Shown: positions 35,362-47,275 of the stretch, one piece after another
How the letters are laid out: each line of letters starts with the position of its first letter
Position numbering within the stretch: position 1 is the first letter of the stretch
Origin: Quillaja saponaria
Lineage: Eukaryota > Streptophyta > Magnoliopsida > Fabales > Quillajaceae
Direction: 5' to 3'
Length of the DNA stretch: 64,000 nt
Assembly: GCA_029379385.1 (NCBI GenBank)
Contig: CM055615.1
Location: 5,518,001-5,582,000 of the forward strand
Translations under genes and position numbers: made by a program
Notes under the pieces: model-generated
The model's database searches: none
The model's input: only the letters and a program-made list of their open reading frames with translations
What the model was told of the DNA's origin: nothing

Positions 35362-36081
35362 TTAAATGTTACATGTATCATCACTTTTTAATTGCCATTC
35401 TGCCTCATCTTCCTCATCATTTATATCATCATCATCACCCATATCAACATTTTCTTGAAGTTCATTTCTTGTCCTTTTTTTAGTACGAGGTGTTAACTTA
35501 TTCAGATTCACTTCTTCCACGATGCCTCCATCAAACAAGACAACTGGTTCATCAATTTCATCAAATTGGAATCTAAATGACAAATAGGTAGCTCCAACAT
35601 CATTCTGATAGTAATTATGATTTTCTTCCTTCATATACACCTCAGAAGTATGCACCTTGATTTTAACTTTGCACGCAACCCACCAATTAACCCTATCTTT
35701 ATTTTTTGAAGCTGGATATTTCATGTAGTACACTTGTTGGGCTTCCTTAGCTAATATAAATGGCTTAAATGACCGAAGTTTGGACTTGTGATTGATTTTC
35801 ACAATTCCATACTTTTTATCATTTCGAACCCCATTAATCGAGTCAAACCACTTACATCTGAATAGAACCACCTTGTTATTGTCACCTAGGTAAGTGAATT
35901 CTAAAATTTCCTCGACTATCCCATAATAATCTAATACATCATTACCATAGTTACTACCTAAAACACAAACACCACTGTTTATTGTTGTCTTATTTTTCCC
36001 ATAATCCTTAGTGTGAAACCTGTATCCATTGATGATGAAAGCATTGTAACATTTAACACAATTTTGAGGACCACGAGCCAT
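35362..36081 (-). CDS. CACTA DUF4216-domain exon, open for 239 residues
   Basis: This is the domain that follows tnp2 and DUF4218 in plant CACTA transposase genes. Recognisable blocks: NGYRFHTKDYGKNKTTINSG, VLFRCKWFDSINGVRNDKKY, FILAKEAQQVYYMKYP and NWWVACKVK, followed by an acidic tail (DMGDDDDINDEEDEAEWQL). The frame is intact here, whereas the same exon in copy 2 (53050-53776) has stops and a frameshift. It belongs to a truncated element, so it is likely not functional as a transposase. Confidence 0.75.
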   Translation of the reverse strand: MARGPQNCVKCYNAFIINGYRFHTKDYGKNKTTINSGVCVLGSNYGNDVLDYYGIVEEILEFTYLGDNNKVVLFRCKWFDSINGVRNDKKYGIVKINHKSKLRSFKPFILAKEAQQVYYMKYPASKNKDRVNWWVACKVKIKVHTSEVYMKEENHNYYQNDVGATYLSFRFQFDEIDEPVVLFDGGIVEEVNLNKLTPRTKKRTRNELQENVDMGDDDDINDEEDEAEWQLKSDDTCNI

Positions 36082-36400
36082 ATCTCATATGAGAGAATCG
36101 TCAATGCGATTCCCATGAGCCTAATTAAAAAATCATTATTTAAAAGAATATAAGTAATTATATCTTATTAATAGCATAAAATGTTTAGTAATAAATATGT
36201 ATTAAAGTGTCATACTCACAAGTTGTTTCATCTATTTTGAGAAACCATTCTCTCTTTTCTTCTCAATTTGTTGAGCAGTGATAAGAGGATTGATGATGCT
36301 CAACATGCCATCAAATTTCCTTTTAAAAGCGATATTAATTTGTATAAACGAATGTTTTATATTTAGCTAGTTATTAGTTAGGAGGTGAATTAAAAAATTC

Positions 36401-37301
36401 TTACTCAATGTATGGTTCAATCTCACTACAATTTAGGAGAACATATGTCTCTGCAGCTTTCATATCTATATCTGGTAGATTTTTAGTCCAACTCCTACCG
36501 AAATGTCTTCCATGATATTCAAAAATTGAGAGACATGGAGTAGTCCGAGGAATCTCTTGATCTCCAACATCATTTCGGGAGAGTTTTGTGCGTCTTGTAC
36601 GAACCTGTAGTACAAAATACATTGAACAAAAATTTGAAACCTCTTCTAACATGTATTCTTCACAAATAGACCCTTCTATTCGCACTTTATTGAGATTTTT
36701 TTTTTAAATGATGCATGTACCTAACAGTTAAAATCAACATTAGTATTGAAAAAGATATTCAAATTTATGACTTTGTAAATGATATATCAAGTTATATAAC
36801 TTTACCTCTCGAATGGGTACATCCAACGATATTGTATAGGGCCTCCAACTCTAATCTCGTATGGTAGATGGACAATTAAGTGCTCCATTAAATCAAAAAG
36901 ACCAGGAATGTATATCATTTCCAACTTGCATAAGATTTCAACAATGTCAACTTCTAGTTGGAGCATATGATCAGCTTGTATTTTAGTTGAATATATATCC
37001 ACAAAAAAATGGCTCAATTCTGTAAGTGCTCCCCATATTGGTTTAGGCAAAAAATCTCGTGTAGCCAATGGCAATAATCTTTGTAAAAACACATGACAAT
37101 CATGACTTTTCATGCCGTATAGTTTCTTTTCGGAAACATTAACACAACGAGCTATATTGGATACATAACCATCTGGAAAATGCAATTGTTTTAACCACTC
37201 ACAAATTTCTTTATTTTATCATCTGTTAAAACATATGTAGTTTTTGGTTTCATCAACTTGTCGTCGTGCTTGTATAGCTCTAATTCTAGACGCTTGCATA
37301 G
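36401..37301 (-). pseudogene. CACTA tnp2 3' part with DUF4218, copy 1, truncated
   Basis: The main exon 37185-36802 carries DGYVSNIARCVNVSEKKLYG, MKSHDCHVFLQRLLPLA, WGALTELSHFFVDI and IPGLFDLMEHLIVHLPYEI, the conserved text of the DUF4218 region of CACTA transposases, ending RWMYPFER at a donor site. The next exon (about 36685-36401) carries GSICEEYMLEEVSNFC and YHGRHFGRSW. Upstream, homology with copy 2 ends at 37301, so the catalytic tnp2 core is missing. Confidence 0.75.
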
Positions 37302-37871
37302 TCACATGAGTGCAGCACGTACCCAAGAGCATATTTGTATATCTCTTTCGTGGAGTTATTTCAGTAACCAAAAAAGTACTGCTAATCGTCATACCTATTC
37401 AAGTATCCACTTTAGTCCTAGGGTCTTATACCAGTCCATTCTCTAGTATTCTTGCTATTTATCATCTCCACAGAATTGGAGTATAAAAAGTTAAGACAAA
37501 GAACTTTTAGTTTATGGTTTCTTTATTTGATATTTCTCTTAGGCATTTTGTCAGTCATGTAGGGGAGGTCACTACTCACTTGTTTGTGTCTCACTCTGTT
37601 GCTAGCACTTTTAGTTAATTTGTTAGTTAGCACACCTCAAGCTTTCAACCAAATGACATCATTTTTGTTCTTATTAGTACACTAAGAATTTTCCCCAATT
37701 TGCTCAATATCGTTAGAGAAGCAGCAGCACTGTTTGCAGCTTCCAAAACCCCCTGTTTCACTTGACAATGTATCAAAATACAGCAGCAAAACTTAATAGT
37801 AGTGTCTGTCATGTACTGGGTAGTGGGCAAATCTTGAAAAACAAAAGTTGGTGACACAGTAAAAGCAATTA
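37302..37871. other. Spacer between CACTA copy 1 and the copia element
   Basis: No gene recognised. A minus-strand frame ending GVLEAANSAAASLTILSKLG near 37740 has protein-like composition but no family I can name; it is cut by the copia insertion site at 37872. Confidence 0.4.
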
Positions 37872-38122
37872 TGTTGAAAAACGAGTATTTCACTAGTTTG
37901 TTAGTTTGTTTCCTTTATTTAAGCAAGTTTTTTACTGTTGCAAATAAGTAGCTAAGTAGTGGGATTTGTTGCCGGGATTTTTTACTTTATTTGTTTTATG
38001 TAAGCCTATATATAGGCACTTCTAGCTTGTCATCATTATCCAGTATCAAAAGAAATAAAAGCTCAGTGTTTTATCTCAATTTGCTTTGTTTTTTGTCTCT
38101 TTTTTATTCCTTTTTTCCAACA
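37872..38122 (+). repeat. Copia 5' LTR
   Basis: Begins TGTTGAAAAACGAG and ends TTTTTTCCAACA. Contains a TATA box (CCTATATATAGGC, about 38005) and an AAATAAAAG polyadenylation-type signal near 38054. It lacks about 19 bases just after the start that the 3' LTR has. Confidence 0.95.
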
Positions 38123-38125
38123 ATT

Positions 38126-38142
38126 CTGGTATCAGAGCCAGG
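38126..38142 (+). other. Copia primer-binding site (initiator Met tRNA)
   Basis: TGGTATCAGAGCCAGG lies three bases after the 5' LTR. It is complementary to the 3' end of plant initiator Met tRNA, the standard copia primer. Confidence 0.9.
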
Positions 38143-38250
38143 TTGATTCGTAGTGAAACGTGAGGTTTGGGTCCATTGGGTTTTGAGTGAAACTTTTTTT
38201 TTTTAGGCACTAAAGGGAAACACATGAGGAGTGTGAGAGGAAGAGCAGAG

Positions 38251-41200
38251 ATGGTAGCAAATGTTTTTCCATCTTCTTCACAGCCACTCATACCGATTTT
38301 CACAGGTGAAAAGTATGAGTTTTGGAGTATTAAGATGAAGAATCTTTTCAAGTCTCAAGACCTTTGGGATCTAGGTCGAATATGGCTTTGTGGAATTAGA
38401 AGATCTAAATGAAGAGGTAGAAGAAAGATTGAAAGAAGCCAAAAGGAAGGATGCCAAAGCTTTATTTCTCATTCAACAAGCTATCCATGAAATAATTTTC
38501 TCAAGAATTGTAGTAGCAACAATGTCATTGGAGGCCTAGCAAATTTTGACGAAGGAGTTTCAAGGTTCCTCGAAGGTAATTACGGTAAAATTGCAGACTT
38601 ATCGTCGTGACTTTGAAACTTTGTCTATGAAAAACAATGAATCCATTCAAACTTATTTGTCTAGAGTTTCTTCTCTTGTTAATCAAATGAAGTCGTATGG
38701 TGAAGATATTTCTGAAGAAACTATTGTTGCAAAAGTTTTAAGGAGTCTTACTCCAAAGTTTGAACATATTGTTGCTACTATTGAGGAAGCCCATGATTTA
38801 TCAAATTATTCATTTGATGAATTAATGAGTTCTTTGCAAGCTCATAAAGATAGGTTGCTCAGGTCATATGAAAAGAATGAAGAAAAAGCTTTTCAGGTGA
38901 AGGGGGAGATGCTCAAAAATGCTGCTGGACGTGGTAGTGGGAGAGGTGGTTTCTATGGAAGAGGTGGATGCAAAAGCAGATCTAATGAAGAAAGGCAAAA
39001 TAAGAACTTTAAATGTAATTACTGTAACAAGCCAGGTCATAGAGAGGCTTATTGTTGGAAAAAACAAAAGGATGAGAACAACCAAGCAAGTTTTGCAAAG
39101 GAACCAGATGAAGAAAGTAAGCTGTTCATGGCCCTTTTTTGTGAGAAAGAGCAGTCTAACAATATTTGGTTTTTGGACAGCGGTTGTTCTAATGATATGT
39201 CTGGAACAAGGTTATTGTTTAAGGAGCTTGATGAGTTCGATAAAACAGATGTGACGCTAGGAGACAACAAGAAGATTCGAGTTGAAGGTAGAGATACCAT
39301 CAGCATTAAAACTAGTCAAGGTAATGCTAAGATTTTACAAGATGTGATGCTTGTTCCTAGTTTATCTCATAATCTGCTTAGCATTGGGCAATTGATTATT
39401 AGTGGATACTCAATTTTGTTTAATGATGGCTTTTGCACTATTAAAGATAAAAAATCTGGGCAAATCACTGCTAAAGTTCCAATGGCTAAAAATAAAATGT
39501 TTCCACTAGAAGTTTCAATGATTGAGAATTATGCTATGGTTGCTAGTGGTGATGATAGTGAGACTCGATTGTGGCATTTACATTTTGGGCACTTAAATAT
39601 TAATGGGTTAAAGCTGTTGAGTAAAAAAGAAATGGTTTTTGGCTTACCAAAACTTGAGAATCTTGGCTTTTGTGAAGCTTGTGTTTATGGAAAACAAAGT
39701 AAAAAGCCATTTCCCGTAAGAAAGGCTTGGAGAGCCTCTAAATGTCTTGAGTTAGTGCATGCAGATTTGTGTGGGCCTATGAACATAGAATTTCTTGGTA
39801 GTAGTCGATATTTTCTATTGTTTACAGGCGATTACAGTCGCATGAGTTGGGTTTATTTTTTGGAAAACTAGGCTGAAGCTTTTGATAGATTCAAGAAATT
39901 CAAAGCACTTGTGGAAAGAAATAGTGGGCTTTTAATAAAGACATTGCGAACAGATAGAGAAAGTAAATTTGTTTCAATTGATTTTAATGTTTTTTGTGAG
40001 GAAAATGGGATTTGCAAGGAGCTTACAGCACCATACACACTAGAACAGAACAGTGTAGCTGAAAGAGAGAACCAAACTGTGGTTGAGATGGCCAGAAGCA
40101 TGATGCAAGCAAAAGATCTTCCTATTTATTTTTTGGGCAGAAGCTGTTGCAACAACGGTGTACCTTTCAGATTTGTCTCCTACAAAAGCTGTTTGTAATC
40201 AAACACCATTGGAGGCTTGGACAGGTAGAAAACCAACTGTAAGCCACTTAAAAGTTTTTGGTTGTATAGCTTATGCTTTGGTGAAAACTCATTCTAGAAA
40301 ATTTGATGAAAAATCTAAGAAATATATCTTTGTTGGTTATTGTTCTTAATCTAAAGCATATAAGCTCTATAACTCTATTAGTGGCAAGATTACCATTAGC
40401 AGGGATGTAGTTTTTAATGAGGATGCAAGATGGATTTGGAATGAAGAAAATAAGGAGTAACATATTCAAGCGTTAGAAGATAATATTGCACCACCACTGG
40501 ATCAAACACCAACAATTTCTAGCTCCAATACTCCTGGAAGTAGCAATTCATCTGCTTCTACAAGCAATGAATCATCATCTTCAAGTTCATCAAGTGAAAC
40601 TCCTCCAAGGAAATTCAAATCCTTGCAGGAAATTTATGAATCTTGTACTTTTGCTTTTCTTGTCTCAGACCCTATTTGCTTTGAAGAAGCTACAAAAGAG
40701 AAGGAATGGTGCAAAGCTATGGAAGAGGAGCTGTTGGCTATTCAAAAAAATCAGACCTGGGATTTAGTAGATTTGCCAGAAGGAAAGAATGCTATTGGGC
40801 TCAAACGAGTGTTCAGAACCAAGTATTATGTAGATTGGAGCATCCAAAAACACAAGGCAAGGCTGCTTTTAAAGGGTTATTCTCAACAGCAAGGTATCAA
40901 CTTCTATGAAACTTTTTCTCCAATTACACGCTTTGAAACGGTGAGAACCTTTTTAGCCTTAGCTACTCAATTAAATTGGCCGATGTACCAATTTGATGTT
41001 AAATCTGCTTTTTTGAACGGTGACTTGGAAGAAGAAGTTTATGTCTCATAGCCTGAAGGTTTTGTAGCTAATGGCAATGAAGATAAAGTTTACAGGTTAA
41101 AAAAGGCTCTTTATGGTTTAAAGCAAACAACATGGGCATGGTACTTCAAAATTGACTCTTTTTTTTAGGAAAGTGGATTTGAAAGAAGTGAAAATGAGCC

Positions 41201-42160
41201 TACACTTTACTTGAAGAAGAATGGTAAAGATGATTTTCTGGTGGTATGTCTCTACGTTGATGATATGATTTATATGGGTTCTAGTGAGTTTATTATTAAT
41301 GAGTTTAAGGCTTGCATGATGAAGAAATTTGAAATGATAGATATAAGTTTATTGCATTATTTTCTTGGTCTTGAAGTGAAACAAGGTTTTGATGGGATCT
41401 TTATTTCACAAAGAAAATATGCAATGGATCTTTTGAAGAAACTTAATATGCTGAATTGCAAAGTAGAAGCTACACCCAGAATGTGAATGAAAAGTTGATT
41501 CAAGATGATAGTGCTGCAGTTGTGAATGCAACATATTTTAGGAGTCTTGTTGGAGGTTTGAACTATTTGTCCCATACTACACTAGATATTACTTTCTCGG
41601 CTGGAGTTGTGTCCAGATTTATACATAACCCAAGCAAGTTTAATCTTGGAGCTGCAAAGAGAATTTTAAGAGATGTAGCAGGAACTGCAGAGCTGGGAAT
41701 TTGGCACTCCAAAGTATCAAATTTTAAATTGACAGGTTTCACTGACAGTGATCATGCAGGTTGTATGGATGATAAAAAAAGCACATATGGTTTCTTGTTC
41801 AATCTTGGGTCAGGAGCAATTTCATAGAGTTCAAAGAATATATTGCAACAACTGCATTAGCCAGTCAAGCAATTTGGCTAAGGAGGCTTCTTGCTAATTT
41901 CAATCAGAAGCAAGCTGGAGCAACAGAGATCTTTTTGTGACAACACGTCAACTATTGCAATGACTAAGAATCAAGCTTACCATAGCAGAATAAAGCACAT
42001 TGATGTTCATTATCACTTCATTTGGAGTCTTGTTACCAATGGAGAAATTATGCTGAAGTCTTGCAATACAAAAGAACAAGCTGCTGATATACTGACAAAG
42101 GCGCTTCCACTGGAAAAGCACGAGAACTTCAGAAAACATATGGAAGTTTGTAACTTTTAA
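38251..42160 (+). pseudogene. Copia gag-pol polyprotein, multiply broken
   Basis: Domains in order: gag start (MVANVFPSSSQPLIPIFTGE); gag zinc knuckle CNYCNKPGHREAYC (about 39015); protease with WFLDSGCSNDMSG (about 39168); GAG-pre-integrase LWHLHFGHLN; integrase start HADLCGPM; reverse transcriptase with FDVKSAFLNGDLEEEVYV and the YVDD box in VVCLYVDDMIYMG (about 41245); RNase H with TDSDHAGC (about 41745) and LTKALPLEKHENF at the end. Breaks: frameshifts near 38372, 40130 and 41475; stops at 38537, 39869, 40347, 40458, 41049, 41166 and 41825. Several stops sit where relatives have Gln or Trp. The RNase H segment just after 41827, which normally contains the AEAE-type catalytic Glu, is deleted with a frame change. 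Confidence 0.92.
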
Positions 42161-42171
42161 TCAAGGAGGAA
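42159..42171 (+). other. Copia polypurine tract
   Basis: AATCAAGGAGGAA directly before the 3' LTR start, the plus-strand priming site. Confidence 0.85.
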
Positions 42172-42445
42172 TGTTGAAATATGATTCAAAGTTTGAAAAA
42201 CAAGTATTTCACTGGTTTGTTAGTTTGTTTCCTTTATTTAAGCAAGTTTTTTACTGTTGCAAATAAGTAGCTAAGTAATGGGATTTGATGCCCGAATTTT
42301 TTTGCTTTGTTTGTTTTATGTAAGCCTATATATAGGCACTTCTTGCTTGTCGTTATTATCCAGTATTAAAAGAAATAAAAGCTCAGTGTTTTATCTTAAT
42401 TTGCTCTGTTTTTTTTTTTCTCTTTTTCATTCCTTTTTTCCAACA
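42172..42445 (+). repeat. Copia 3' LTR
   Basis: Begins TGTTGAAATATGATTC and ends TTTTTTCCAACA; collinear with the 5' LTR apart from the gap near the start and a longer T-run near 42412. Confidence 0.95.
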
Positions 42446-42450
42446 AATTA

Positions 42451-43830
42451 ATCATTAAATTATGTCATTATATGTTCCAAATTCTACCCAGTCCTTGAAC
42501 TTCGTATCTCCTATATTTTGTCAAAGGCAATATGTATGCCTACCTCAACATAACCAGATTCAGAAAAATAAAAGCAAAGCAAAATAAAGAAACACATATG
42601 AAGTAGACTGGCATGGTAGATTATCAAAAACGATGAGACTAAGATTTCTCCAGTGAGCACGAGCACCACAAAGAAAAAGATGTTGTAACCAGAGGTAGAG
42701 AGATAGTTGCAAAGAGAGAGGAAAAAACCATTTTGAAATTTGAGAAATTTTTTTAACAAACAGAAAGGTATAATTGTTAGGGGAATAGGAAAAACATGCT
42801 TATGGAATAAAGGAGAGAGCTGGGTTTTTAAAAATTTCAAATGGAGGAGGGAGATTATGCTCAATATGCTATTCAGAAATCTAGCAATAGAGGAAAAGAA
42901 AATTCGTGGGTTAGGGATTTAATATAGGAAAAGTTTTTGTATCTGCTGTGGCAGACACAGGTATATTAAATGGCAAATGCAGATACAAATATACACAAAC
43001 TTGAAAAGTATTGTCAGAATTAAATTAGTATATGCATCTGCAAAATAATATCAATGTCTAGATTCAAAATTTTTTCAAAGCAATATCTGTATCTGCAGTT
43101 GATACAGACACAAGTAAAGAAAGTGTAGATGTAGATGGTGATTTTCTGTTTCTATCACAAGGCAAACGTAGATAGAGTAATTTCTTGAAGTGAATGTTGA
43201 GACATTAAGAGTTTTTTTTTTCTATTTGTGACTTGAGATCTTTCACCTTTTGTGGGTAATCTTTTTCTTTTTTCTTTTTTGTTTTTTCTTTTTTCCAATA
43301 GACCAGCTTCTATCCATTTTGGAATTTGCCTCATGTACTTATAAGTCTTATGAGTTCAAATTATGACTTTGGGTCTCTGTGGATATGAATTCAATGACAA
43401 AGATTCTTAGATTTAAATGATTCATGCTTTTGGGCTTGCAAAGCTAGCTGAATGGAAGAACTTGTGCCGAGTTCTTTTTCCATGCCTTGCACCTTTAGGG
43501 TTTTTTTTTTTCTTTCTTTTTTTTCTTTTTTTGGTCATCACTTGCCTATATATTGGGTAACCAATCTTTTGCGGCAACACTAGGATTCTTCAAATTTTGG
43601 TGAGTTAGATGCTCTATTCACACAGGCCGAGGTCAGTCTTAAAACAAGTACACCTTTTGAATACTTTTTGCACGCAATACCTCGCTTTCATCCTTCACCC
43701 TCTCTTATTTTCTTCAAACTATGTTGAAATCCTTAATGATTTTCACTCCAAATCATAAGCAACCTCTTCATATTGATCTCATTGAACTTGTATGTTAGCC
43801 CCATTTCGCCTCATTTTGCCTCATCTGTTA
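42451..43830. other. Nothing recognised
   Basis: Continuation of the sequence interrupted by the copia insertion. T-rich runs at about 43208-43300 and 43500-43535. No supportable exon or repeat. Confidence 0.4.
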
Positions 43831-43832
43831 TC

Positions 43833-44026
43833 TGTTTAGCTCTGGCACGTCATCCGAGACTCTGGCATAATCATTTTGCTTTGGCACATTGTCCTAGGCT
43901 TTATGACATTTTCATAGTTGTTGCTCGATTGATCACTCCATCCGGTCGTCATTTTAGCTCTAGTGCGTCGTCCGAGGCTCTGTGACATAATCATAGTTGT
44001 TGCTCGAACAATCGCCCTATCCGACT
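43833..44026 (+). repeat. Degenerate 75-80 bp tandem repeat
   Basis: Units begin TTTAGCTCTGGCACGTCATC (about 43834), TTTGCTTTGGCACATTGTCC (43877) and TTTAGCTCTAGTGCGTCGTC (43953). The last two share TCATAGTTGTTGCTCGA and a closing CC(A/T)ATCCG(A/G)C-like end. The first unit is short. The three units differ at about one base in five. Confidence 0.6.
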
Positions 44027-44499
44027 CTTCTGTGTTAATGCTCTCCTTGGCACCTTTGTACATGGAAGTAGCACTGCATTAGTTACATATTTATATGAAA
44101 CGTTTCACCCATTTCTTTATTCTTCCCCCTTTTTTAATTCTCTTATGCAGGAATGGATAAGTTTTGAAGAGCTCCGATTATATCAGTGTCAGGGGTCTTG
44201 AGTAGCTTGGGACGAACACGAGTAGTATCCGTATTTTTAAGGCCGTCAAGCATGTAGAAGGGTTTATCTGCAACATAATTTTGGTTCAAGGGGCCTTATG
44301 TGAGAGTGAAGATACGGCTACTCGCTGTCCTTATTATACAACTGCCATAGGGAATTGCCCAAAAGAATGGGCAGATAGCTCTACCAATCCTTATCATTTT
44401 CAAGATTAGGCATAAAAGGAAAGCAACATTATGATATCCTTTAGTTCCAAATCAACCCTAAGGGACAAAAGGAAATGTATGGAAACTTCCATCTAGTCA

Positions 44500-45985
44500 C
44501 CATACTTAAGAGAAAGATGCGGGTATCCCACATTCACTCTGCCAACGCATATTTGAGCTCCAAGTGCCCTGGGAAGTTTTGGAGTCACGTAGAAAATTCT
44601 TTTCATTTGTCAATAATTGGGAGTGGACCGAACTCATTCTTTGCCGAAATGAGCAGATGCTAGATGATGTGGACCTGTAGAATGCCATAGCAGACTCACT
44701 TTTTGCGTATGACAATGATCCTCATATGATCCGAGCTTTTTACAAGTCACAGTGCCCTACTAATAATTTTGTACAGATTGCTTGTGGGGAGATTTCAATT
44801 TCATCATGGGATTTAAAACATCTGGGTGGTCTTTCAATCCCTCGGGTAGTTCTATGATGAAATTGTCCTTAGTTTTGAAAAATTACTGGCCTAGATGAGA
44901 ATCAAAAACCAATCCTTTTTTAGCTGCAGAAAACTTTTTCATGCCTATTATATAATCAGACAGCAAGATACAAAATCCTCATACACTTTTTAGCATTGGG
45001 TGACTATAAAATCAAGGATTACTTTCTGGTTTCACAAGGAGTTGCATTATGATGATCATTTCGGTAATCCCAAACCTAACGTTTATCCTGACAGACATAA
45101 ACCATGCTTTCCTTTCTTTTTGAGGTTTCAACATCTACCAAGAACTCTGCTAGAGAATTATATATTTGGAGTACTGGAAGTTGAGCAATGTGATGAAGAG
45201 AAGTGCACCTGTCGACCTTCATATTTTCTTGGGTTTGTTCATTTGTTTTACCTAGTAACCAAGGGTATTATATTCAACCAGAGACATTCAGGGTGGCTAA
45301 TTTGATGGCTGCAAGGTACCGCTCTAGTCTAGCAACACCAGTTCTCACAAGTGTTTATAACAGACTTAATCAAATTAAAACTTGCAAGGATGGACCTAGG
45401 ACATGTCAAGCTATTCTTCCATGGCAATATGTGTATTCTTGGATTGGTGCTTAACTAGGCATTTATCATGAAACAATTAGCGGTCCATGCAGGCCAGGTA
45501 TGTGGATTTATAGTTGTTATGGTCGGTGCAAGAGGACTGATGAGGTTTCCAGTCATCAGATGATTCATCTTCTCCCTACCGTTTCTTGGGAGCTACAAGG
45601 CCGAGAAAGAGACACCTTTTTAGTCTTAAGGATGTTGCAAATAAAATCTTGTGAAAGGCAAACTTTGGGTAATTAATGAATCTACATTCTTCCTCCCTAA
45701 CAGGGCAACAAGATGACTTGTATTTGGTGGAGCCATATAGTCCCCACAGGTTTGCGACACAATTTGGTTATTGTCAGGATCACTTAGGAAAAATAATGGA
45801 GGATATTCATTCTACTACACCTTGGCAATTGATTCATCTTTGGAAGTGCAGTGTGTCTAGATTCACCCCTTGTAACGTGCATGTCCTTACTTGGAGTCAG
45901 AAACCAAAAGAAAGAGATGAAAAGCTATTTGCCATGGGGCATTTTCTTTCTTGGTGGCACAATGCAACTGCTGATTACTTTGAAT
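44500..45985 (+). pseudogene. Plant mobile domain (PMD, aminotransferase-like) gene, frameshifted
   Basis: Translated in three frames, the stretch shows the order of the plant mobile domain family found in transposon-related and MAIN-like proteins: ISISSWDLKHLGGLSIP (about 44800), then ITFWFHKELHYDDHFGNPKP (45020), then after a frame change FSWVCSFVLPSNQGYYIQPE, FRVANLMAARYRSSLATPVL and YNRLNQIKTCKDG (45225-45370), QYVYSWIGA (about 45430), and further on SWWHNATADYFE (about 45980). Stops and at least three frameshifts make it a pseudogene. In other plants such domains are carried by Mutator-like and gypsy-like elements or are domesticated. No flanking element ends are recognisable here. Confidence 0.65.
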
Positions 45986-46089
45986 GAAGCATCAATGTCT
46001 TACGGTGTAATGGCTCAAATGACTTTAATCTTACACCTTTTAGTAGGAAGAAATCAATCCATGCAATCTCTTCTATCTTGACAGAAACT

Positions 46090-47275
46090 TCTCGTAGTAA
46101 TTATGGGGGAATTGGTGATGAATGTGTTGGGAATTAAAGGTCATTAATCCTATGCACACACAACTTAATATTTAGAAATTTCCAAATCAAGAAGAGAGGC
46201 TATTCAAATAATTATATGATACGAAAGCTAAAGATTAAAACTAACATTTTGAAACTTTCACGATACAACTAGTTTGATTGTTTAGCATGGATGGTTGGAG
46301 TTCCTCCACGAATTGACAAAAGTGATACTTAGAAAATAGTTCACACAATTGTCCGGTTCAAAAACCCTTAAGAAGAGTTTACATTTTCAAAACGTTGAAG
46401 GATTCGATTTTATTCTTAGGATACATGCTAGCTTTCATTTGGTAGAATATTAATAGAGGGGTTTGATCTTGAAGCAAAAACTCCTTTGCTTCAAGCTAGC
46501 TTTCCCTTAATTCTTCGCAAACTTTCAATAATTTTTTTTTCCTTCTAATTTTCAAAGTACTAAGATTTTCATTTGTAAGTGACGTTTCTTAATTTATCTA
46601 TGGTCAAATGTAATTTTTCATCTATACAAGAAAATAAGTTAAGATTTTTTATACAATTTTTTAAAGGCAACTTATTTTGTTCCAATCCCACCATCGACTA
46701 GATGTGTGGCTATTTTCTCCTTAATGGTGACTTGCTTCTCCACCCTTAGTGTAGTTTGAGTAGTAATATTGATGAATTGTGACCTCCATTAAAATATATA
46801 CTACTGATAAATACTATCTATGTCAAAAAAAAAAAAAGCCATGTTGAAGTTAGTTAGCGTCAGTATAAGTTAATTTGGATAGACTGTTACAGTATACATG
46901 GACTAAAAATTAATGATTCGTTTTTGAAACTATATATACTAAATTGTATTATTTTAAACTATAACGACAGGAGTGACTTTTGGTGTATATTATAGGGACC
47001 AAATGTGTAATTTAGACGAAAAAAATATATATATACTGCTAGCTGATTGTAGCCACAAGCACCTCATTAGTTTGAGCTCGTAATCCCTAAACCCGACACA
47101 ATATTCTCAACCAACAAGAATCATGAACGAAAATGATGGACATTAACTTGATCAAAAATCAAAATCTATACAGTAAGGTCAATTAATCCAACTAACTATA
47201 TGTACAACATATCAGGTCAAGCATTCTAATTAAATTAACTTTGACATAGATACAAAACCACAAGCTATTGCATAG
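46090..47275. other. Nothing recognised
   Basis: AT-rich spacer between the PMD pseudogene and the RING gene. No credible open frame. Confidence 0.4.

Larger units (their letters stand above)
32574..37301 (-). mobile_element. CACTA (En/Spm) transposon, copy 1, 5'-truncated
   Basis: The left (3') terminus is CAATACTAGAAAA at 32574, a one-base variant of the CACTACTAGAAAA end seen in copy 2. A subterminal motif array follows, then on the minus strand a Ptta/En/Spm-type second gene, a DUF4216 exon, a DUF4218 region and the end of the tnp2 gene. Homology to copy 2 stops abruptly after GCTTGCATAG at about 37301, so the transposase core and 5' terminus are lost. It cannot be autonomous. Confidence 0.85.
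37872..42445 (+). mobile_element. Complete Ty1/copia LTR retrotransposon (4.57 kb), non-functional
   Basis: The structure is complete: 5' LTR (37872-38122), initiator-Met tRNA primer-binding site, gag-pol in Ty1/copia order (gag, protease, integrase, reverse transcriptase, RNase H), polypurine tract, 3' LTR (42172-42445) and perfect 5-bp target duplications AATTA at 37867-37871 and 42446-42450. The LTRs differ by roughly 15-20 substitutions by eye plus an 18-20 bp gap near their start, so the insertion is not recent. At least seven nonsense codons and several frameshifts disable it. Confidence 0.95.
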
